Below, piece by piece: positions 5,853-7,671 of a DNA stretch of 7,671 bases. The notes beneath the pieces are model-generated. The model saw only the letters and a program-made list of their open reading frames with translations, ran no database searches and had not been told where the DNA came from. The position numbers were made by a program, and so were the translations under genes. The DNA is from SZUA-217 sp036446835 (GTDB lineage Bacteria > Actinomycetota > Acidimicrobiia > Spongiisociales > ZC4RG35). The stretch's first letter is position 1. The number at the start of each line of letters is the position of its first letter. The stretch spans positions 1 to 7,671 of the forward strand of contig JAZFTT010000085.1 of assembly GCA_036446835.1 (NCBI GenBank). Reading direction: 5' to 3'.

Positions 5853-5890
5853 CGATGCCACAGGTATGCGAAGTCGTACCTGTGGCATCG
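5853..5890. repeat. Perfect 14-bp inverted repeat in the ku/ppk2 divergent spacer
   Basis: The arms CGATGCCACAGGTA (5853-5866) and TACCTGTGGCATCG (5877-5890) are exact reverse complements separated by 10 bases. It lies between the two divergent start codons and overlaps the likely ku promoter region. There is no T tract on either side, so an operator for a dimeric regulator is more likely than a terminator. The regulator is not identified. Confidence 0.85.
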
Positions 5891-5974
5891 AATATCGTAC
5901 GGACCGAATACCAACCCGCGGGCTTTTTCGTAAGCTGCCGGGGGAGTAGGACGATAAAGCCGGAGGGTGAGTAG

Positions 5975-6844
5975 GTGAGCGAGCAGGAGACACGGGAGTT
6001 GGAGAACCTCGACAAACTGGAGAAGCGTCTTTCCCGGGTGAAGGAGGAAAGAGACTCGTTGCGGGCCATGGTGGCCAAGGACGAGCCGCTCCATCCGTAC
6101 CAGGTCGAGCTCCTCAAACTGCAACGTCACCTCGAGGCGGAACAGATTCCGATGATCGTTCTGTTCGAAGGCCGTGACGCAGCAGGCAAGGGCGGGACGA
6201 TTCGACGAGTCATGCGCTTCATGAATGACAAGCGAGTGCGTGCCGTCGCCATGGGCAAGCCGACAGATTTGCAGAGGACCCAATGGTATTTTCAGCGCTT
6301 CGTCACCCAATTCCCGGCAGGTGGCGAAATGGTCCTCTTCGACCGCTCCTGGTACAACAGGGCTCTGGTCGAGCCGGTGTTCGGCTTCTGCACTAAGAGC
6401 CAATACCGAGACTTCCTGAAGGGTGTTGTCGGTTTCGAGAAGGATCTGGTGCGTCAGGGGACCGTTCTGGTCAAACTGTACTTCAGCGTCGACAAGGAAA
6501 CTCAGGCGAAGCGATTCGATCGACGGATGGGTGACCCCCTTCGTCAGTGGAAGCTCAGCGAAATCGACGTGCAGGCGCAAGAGCTATGGGACGACTTCAC
6601 CGAGATGAAGCATCGGATGCTGGAGCGGACATCGACGTCGGCAGCGCCATGGATCATCATCCGCTCAAGCAGCAAGGCGAAAGCCCGACTCAACACCATG
6701 AAAGTAATCCTCAACACGGTGGACTATGCCGACCGTAATCCAGGCCTCGATTTCGCTCCTGACCCGAATGTCGTCATATCAGGTGCTGACGAATTGAAGA
6801 GAATGGACAAAGAGCGCGACCAACTCGGCCGGCCTCGGTTGTAA
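5975..6844 (+). CDS. ppk2: Polyphosphate kinase 2 (PPK2), single-domain, class I-like
   Basis: A 289-residue PPK2, a P-loop kinase that transfers phosphate between polyphosphate and nucleoside diphosphates (class I mainly ADP/GDP to ATP/GTP), linking polyphosphate stores to nucleotide energy. The N-terminal 35 residues are a charged helix. The Walker A motif is FEGRDAAGKGGTI (G66 to I76), Walker B is VLFDRSWYNR (D123, R124), and the lid region is FDRRMGDPLRQWKLSEID with its basic residues. The final IIRSSSKAKARLNTMKVILN segment is typical. GRDAAGKGG is the form I associate with class I rather than the GMDAAGKDG of class III. The GTG start has GGAGGG 7 bases upstream (5962-5967). It is divergent from ku; nothing shows a functional link to end joining. 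The stop region forms a small CGGTT/AACCG hairpin. Confidence 0.94.
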   Translation: MSEQETRELENLDKLEKRLSRVKEERDSLRAMVAKDEPLHPYQVELLKLQRHLEAEQIPMIVLFEGRDAAGKGGTIRRVMRFMNDKRVRAVAMGKPTDLQRTQWYFQRFVTQFPAGGEMVLFDRSWYNRALVEPVFGFCTKSQYRDFLKGVVGFEKDLVRQGTVLVKLYFSVDKETQAKRFDRRMGDPLRQWKLSEIDVQAQELWDDFTEMKHRMLERTSTSAAPWIIIRSSSKAKARLNTMKVILNTVDYADRNPGLDFAPDPNVVISGADELKRMDKERDQLGRPRL

Positions 6845-6856
6845 ACCGGGATCAGT

Positions 6857-6871
6857 CGGCCTGAGGGGCCG
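6857..6871. terminator. Small GC hairpin between ppk2 and the tRNA remnant
   Basis: A 5-bp stem CGGCC / GGCCG with a TGAGG loop lies 12 bases after the ppk2 stop. It has no T tract on either strand, so it may be a weak or Rho-assisted terminator, or nothing. Confidence 0.22.
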
Positions 6872-6886
6872 GGACCGAAGTACCAG

Positions 6887-6932
6887 CGCCCCCGGCAGGA
6901 CTCGAACCTGCGCTCCCGGTTCCGGAGACCGG
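6887..6932 (-). tRNA. tRNA-Arg(CCG), 3' half only; probable integration-site (attL) core
   Basis: Read on the minus strand, this is an anticodon arm (CCGGT stem, loop CTCCGGA with anticodon CCG after U33, ACCGG stem; 6932-6916), a 4-base variable region, a perfect T arm (GCAGG, TTCGAGT, CCTGC; 6911-6895), the 3' acceptor strand CGGGGGC (6894-6888) and discriminator G at 6887. CCA is not encoded. The matching 5' acceptor strand GCCCCCG is absent anywhere in the next 150 bases, so this is not a complete tRNA. A 4-bp D-like stem (AGTC/GACT at 6934-6950) follows but lacks a normal A21 and U8. With an integrase gene 160 bases away, the simplest reading is a tRNA split by site-specific integration, with the functional copy rebuilt at the element's far end. 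Confidence 0.72.
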
Positions 6933-6995
6933 CAGTCCTCGCCTCTGACTAGGAGATTCCCCGTCACGGCTGTCGCTCAGCGAATAGATGGTCAC

Positions 6996-7023
6996 TTGCT
7001 ACTGGTGCAAACCAGTGAACAAT
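6996..7023 (+). promoter_or_regulatory. Candidate integrase promoter with an operator-like dyad in its spacer
   Basis: TTGCTA (6996-7001) and AACAAT (7018-7023), spaced 16 bases apart, each match the -35 and -10 consensus at four of six positions. A perfect inverted repeat, ACTGGT-GCAA-ACCAGT (7001-7016), fills the spacer, where a repressor could block RNA polymerase. Predicted by eye only. Confidence 0.32.
7001..7016. repeat. 6-bp inverted repeat (ACTGGT-GCAA-ACCAGT)
   Basis: Exact inverted repeat with a 4-base centre in the integrase leader region. It could be an operator, an integrase or excisionase arm site, or a small hairpin. No protein in the window can be assigned to it. Confidence 0.6.
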
Positions 7024-7048
7024 TGCAACTGTCCCGCAACGGCGGCAC

Positions 7049-7064
7049 CGAGGAGCGCTCCTCG
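7049..7064. repeat. 16-bp perfect palindrome upstream of the integrase
   Basis: CGAGGAGCGCTCCTCG is its own reverse complement. It ends 15 bases before the integrase Shine-Dalgarno sequence. In RNA it would form a 6-bp hairpin with a GCGC loop in the leader; in DNA it could be bound by a dimeric protein. Confidence 0.75.
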
Positions 7065-7079
7065 CCAAAACGACGATCA

Positions 7080-7086
7080 AAGGAGG
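7080..7086 (+). promoter_or_regulatory. Strong ribosome binding site for the integrase
   Basis: AAGGAGG, an almost full anti-Shine-Dalgarno match, 6 bases before the ATG at 7093. It decides between that ATG and an in-frame ATG at 6988. It is the strongest such site in the window. Confidence 0.75.
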
Positions 7087-7092
7087 ATCGAA

Positions 7093-7671
7093 ATGGCGAG
7101 GCTAACTATTGGTGGCTCGGCCTATAAGAGAAAAAGCGGCATGTTTCAGGCATTGGGCCCTGAGGTTTACGACGCTGCCCTTGGAAGACGGCGAAGGCCG
7201 AGTCTTGGAACGTACAAGACGATGGCTGAGGCCGATGACGCACTCAAGACGTTTGATCAGGCACGCAAGAACTCGAATCAGTACCTGACTGCTGTGGACG
7301 TGAGGGCTCAGAGGTTAGGTGACTTTCTAGACTGGTGGTTGGAGCTGCTGGAGCAACAGCAGCGTGTCGGAAAGCTTGCCGCTCGGACAGTCGAGGGATA
7401 CCGCTCAGCGGTGGAGCTTCACATTCGTCCGGCATTGGGTCATTTGAAGATTGGCGACCTCAACCATCTGATCGTTCATGCGTGGTTAGTTGCTCTGAAA
7501 GAGAAGAAGGGCCTGAAGGATCGCACAGTACGACGCTTGTACCGCACCCTTCACGTCGCAATGGCGGACTCACCTTTGAGTGAGAACCCTGTGGCTCTCC
7601 CAAAGCGTCTGCGACCAGTGGTGCGTGATGCGAAAGTGGTGTATCGCCCGCGGCCCGCGGAGATTCAGCAG
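7093..7671 (+). CDS. Tyrosine recombinase / phage-type integrase, N-terminal part
   Basis: The frame is open from ATG 7093 to the window edge (193 residues, no stop). Residues about 10-65 (KRKSGMFQALGPEVYD through RPSLGTYKTMAEADDALKTF) resemble the arm-type DNA-binding N-terminus of phage and ICE integrases. Residues 72-160 form the SAM-like core-binding domain: RLGDFLDWWLELL, TVEGYRSAVELHIRPALGHLKIGDL and TVRRLYRTLHVAMAD. The segment leading to NPVALPKR is a few residues shorter than usual. The catalytic domain with the R-H-R-Y residues would begin near RPAEIQQ at the edge, so activity cannot be judged. Placement beside a split tRNA-Arg, pointing away from it into the element, fits a site-specific integrase. 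An in-frame ATG at 6988 could add 35 residues, but the Shine-Dalgarno sequence supports 7093. Confidence 0.88.
   Translation, partial: MARLTIGGSAYKRKSGMFQALGPEVYDAALGRRRRPSLGTYKTMAEADDALKTFDQARKNSNQYLTAVDVRAQRLGDFLDWWLELLEQQQRVGKLAARTVEGYRSAVELHIRPALGHLKIGDLNHLIVHAWLVALKEKKGLKDRTVRRLYRTLHVAMADSPLSENPVALPKRLRPVVRDAKVVYRPRPAEIQQ

Larger units (their letters stand above)
6933..7671 (+). mobile_element. Left end of an integrated element (prophage, ICE or genomic island), incomplete
   Basis: Starts at the break in the tRNA-Arg sequence and contains an integrase pointing inward, then runs off the window. Only the attachment region, a palindrome-rich leader of about 160 bases and part of the integrase are visible, so the class and cargo cannot be determined. 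The exact crossover point is unknown; it lies somewhere within the tRNA 3' half. Use of TTA, CTA and AGA codons in the integrase contrasts with the neighbouring chromosomal genes. Confidence 0.62.

Noticed and set aside
5915..5928. CCCGCGGG followed by CTTTTT as an intrinsic terminator
   Set aside because: The palindrome leaves at most a 3-bp stem with a 2-base loop, and it lies between two divergent starts.
5207..5974. A 255-codon plus-strand frame across ku
   Set aside because: It is the mirror of the ku coding frame, rich in Leu, Val, Asp and Gly, with no domain; ku is certain.
5834..6580. A 249-codon open frame upstream of ku that would make a 511-residue protein
   Set aside because: It is antisense to the highly conserved ppk2 gene, has no recognisable domain, and Ku proteins begin at MPRAIWKG. 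The open frame reflects base composition.
6887..6975. A complete tRNA-Arg gene
   Set aside because: No sequence able to pair with the CGGGGGC acceptor strand exists upstream on the minus strand, so only the 3' half is called.
1..7671. CRISPR arrays or tandem repeat arrays
   Set aside because: No regularly spaced repeats were seen; the repeats present are single inverted repeats.

Overview
This window looks like the chromosome of a moderately high-GC Actinomycetota member, running at its right edge into an integrated mobile element. The lineage call rests on two gene families that are largely actinobacterial: a WhiB iron-sulfur regulator of the WhiB1 type, and a 75-residue DUF3107 protein. 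GTG/TTG starts and several genes without a Shine-Dalgarno sequence fit the same group. I cannot place it further; an Acidimicrobiia-like lineage is a guess.

Layout, left to right. (1) 1-456: the C-terminal half of PRPP synthetase (prs), cut by the window edge. (2) 504-1847: a membrane-anchored beta-propeller protein of the glucose/sorbosone dehydrogenase family. It converges on a small LysM protein (1844-2185, minus), and their TAG stops share one CTAG. (3) 2262-2489: the DUF3107 protein, divergent from the LysM gene and convergent with whiB (2551-2823, minus). (4) 2957-5048: a tightly coupled three-gene run of glycerophosphodiester phosphodiesterase, YqeY-like protein and ATP-dependent DNA ligase, joined by ATGA and TTGA overlaps. 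(5) 5045-5833 (minus): Ku, converging on the ligase through a second shared CTAG. Ku plus a stand-alone LigD-type ligase is a small non-homologous end-joining (NHEJ) module. (6) 5975-6844: polyphosphate kinase 2, divergent from ku across a 141-bp spacer that holds a perfect 14-bp inverted repeat. (7) 6887-6932 (minus): the 3' half of a tRNA-Arg(CCG) whose acceptor stem has no partner. (8) 7093-7671: the N-terminal part of a tyrosine recombinase, running off the window.

Items 7 and 8 together read as the left junction of an element (prophage, ICE or genomic island) integrated into a tRNA-Arg gene. Its cargo lies beyond base 7671, so any new system it carries cannot be seen here. The core genes are ordinary housekeeping, repair and envelope functions. 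The unexplained structure is mostly non-coding: the ku/ppk2 inverted repeat, the palindromes in the integrase leader, the CTAG-shared convergent stops with hairpins just inside the opposing gene, and a run of apparent leaderless starts.
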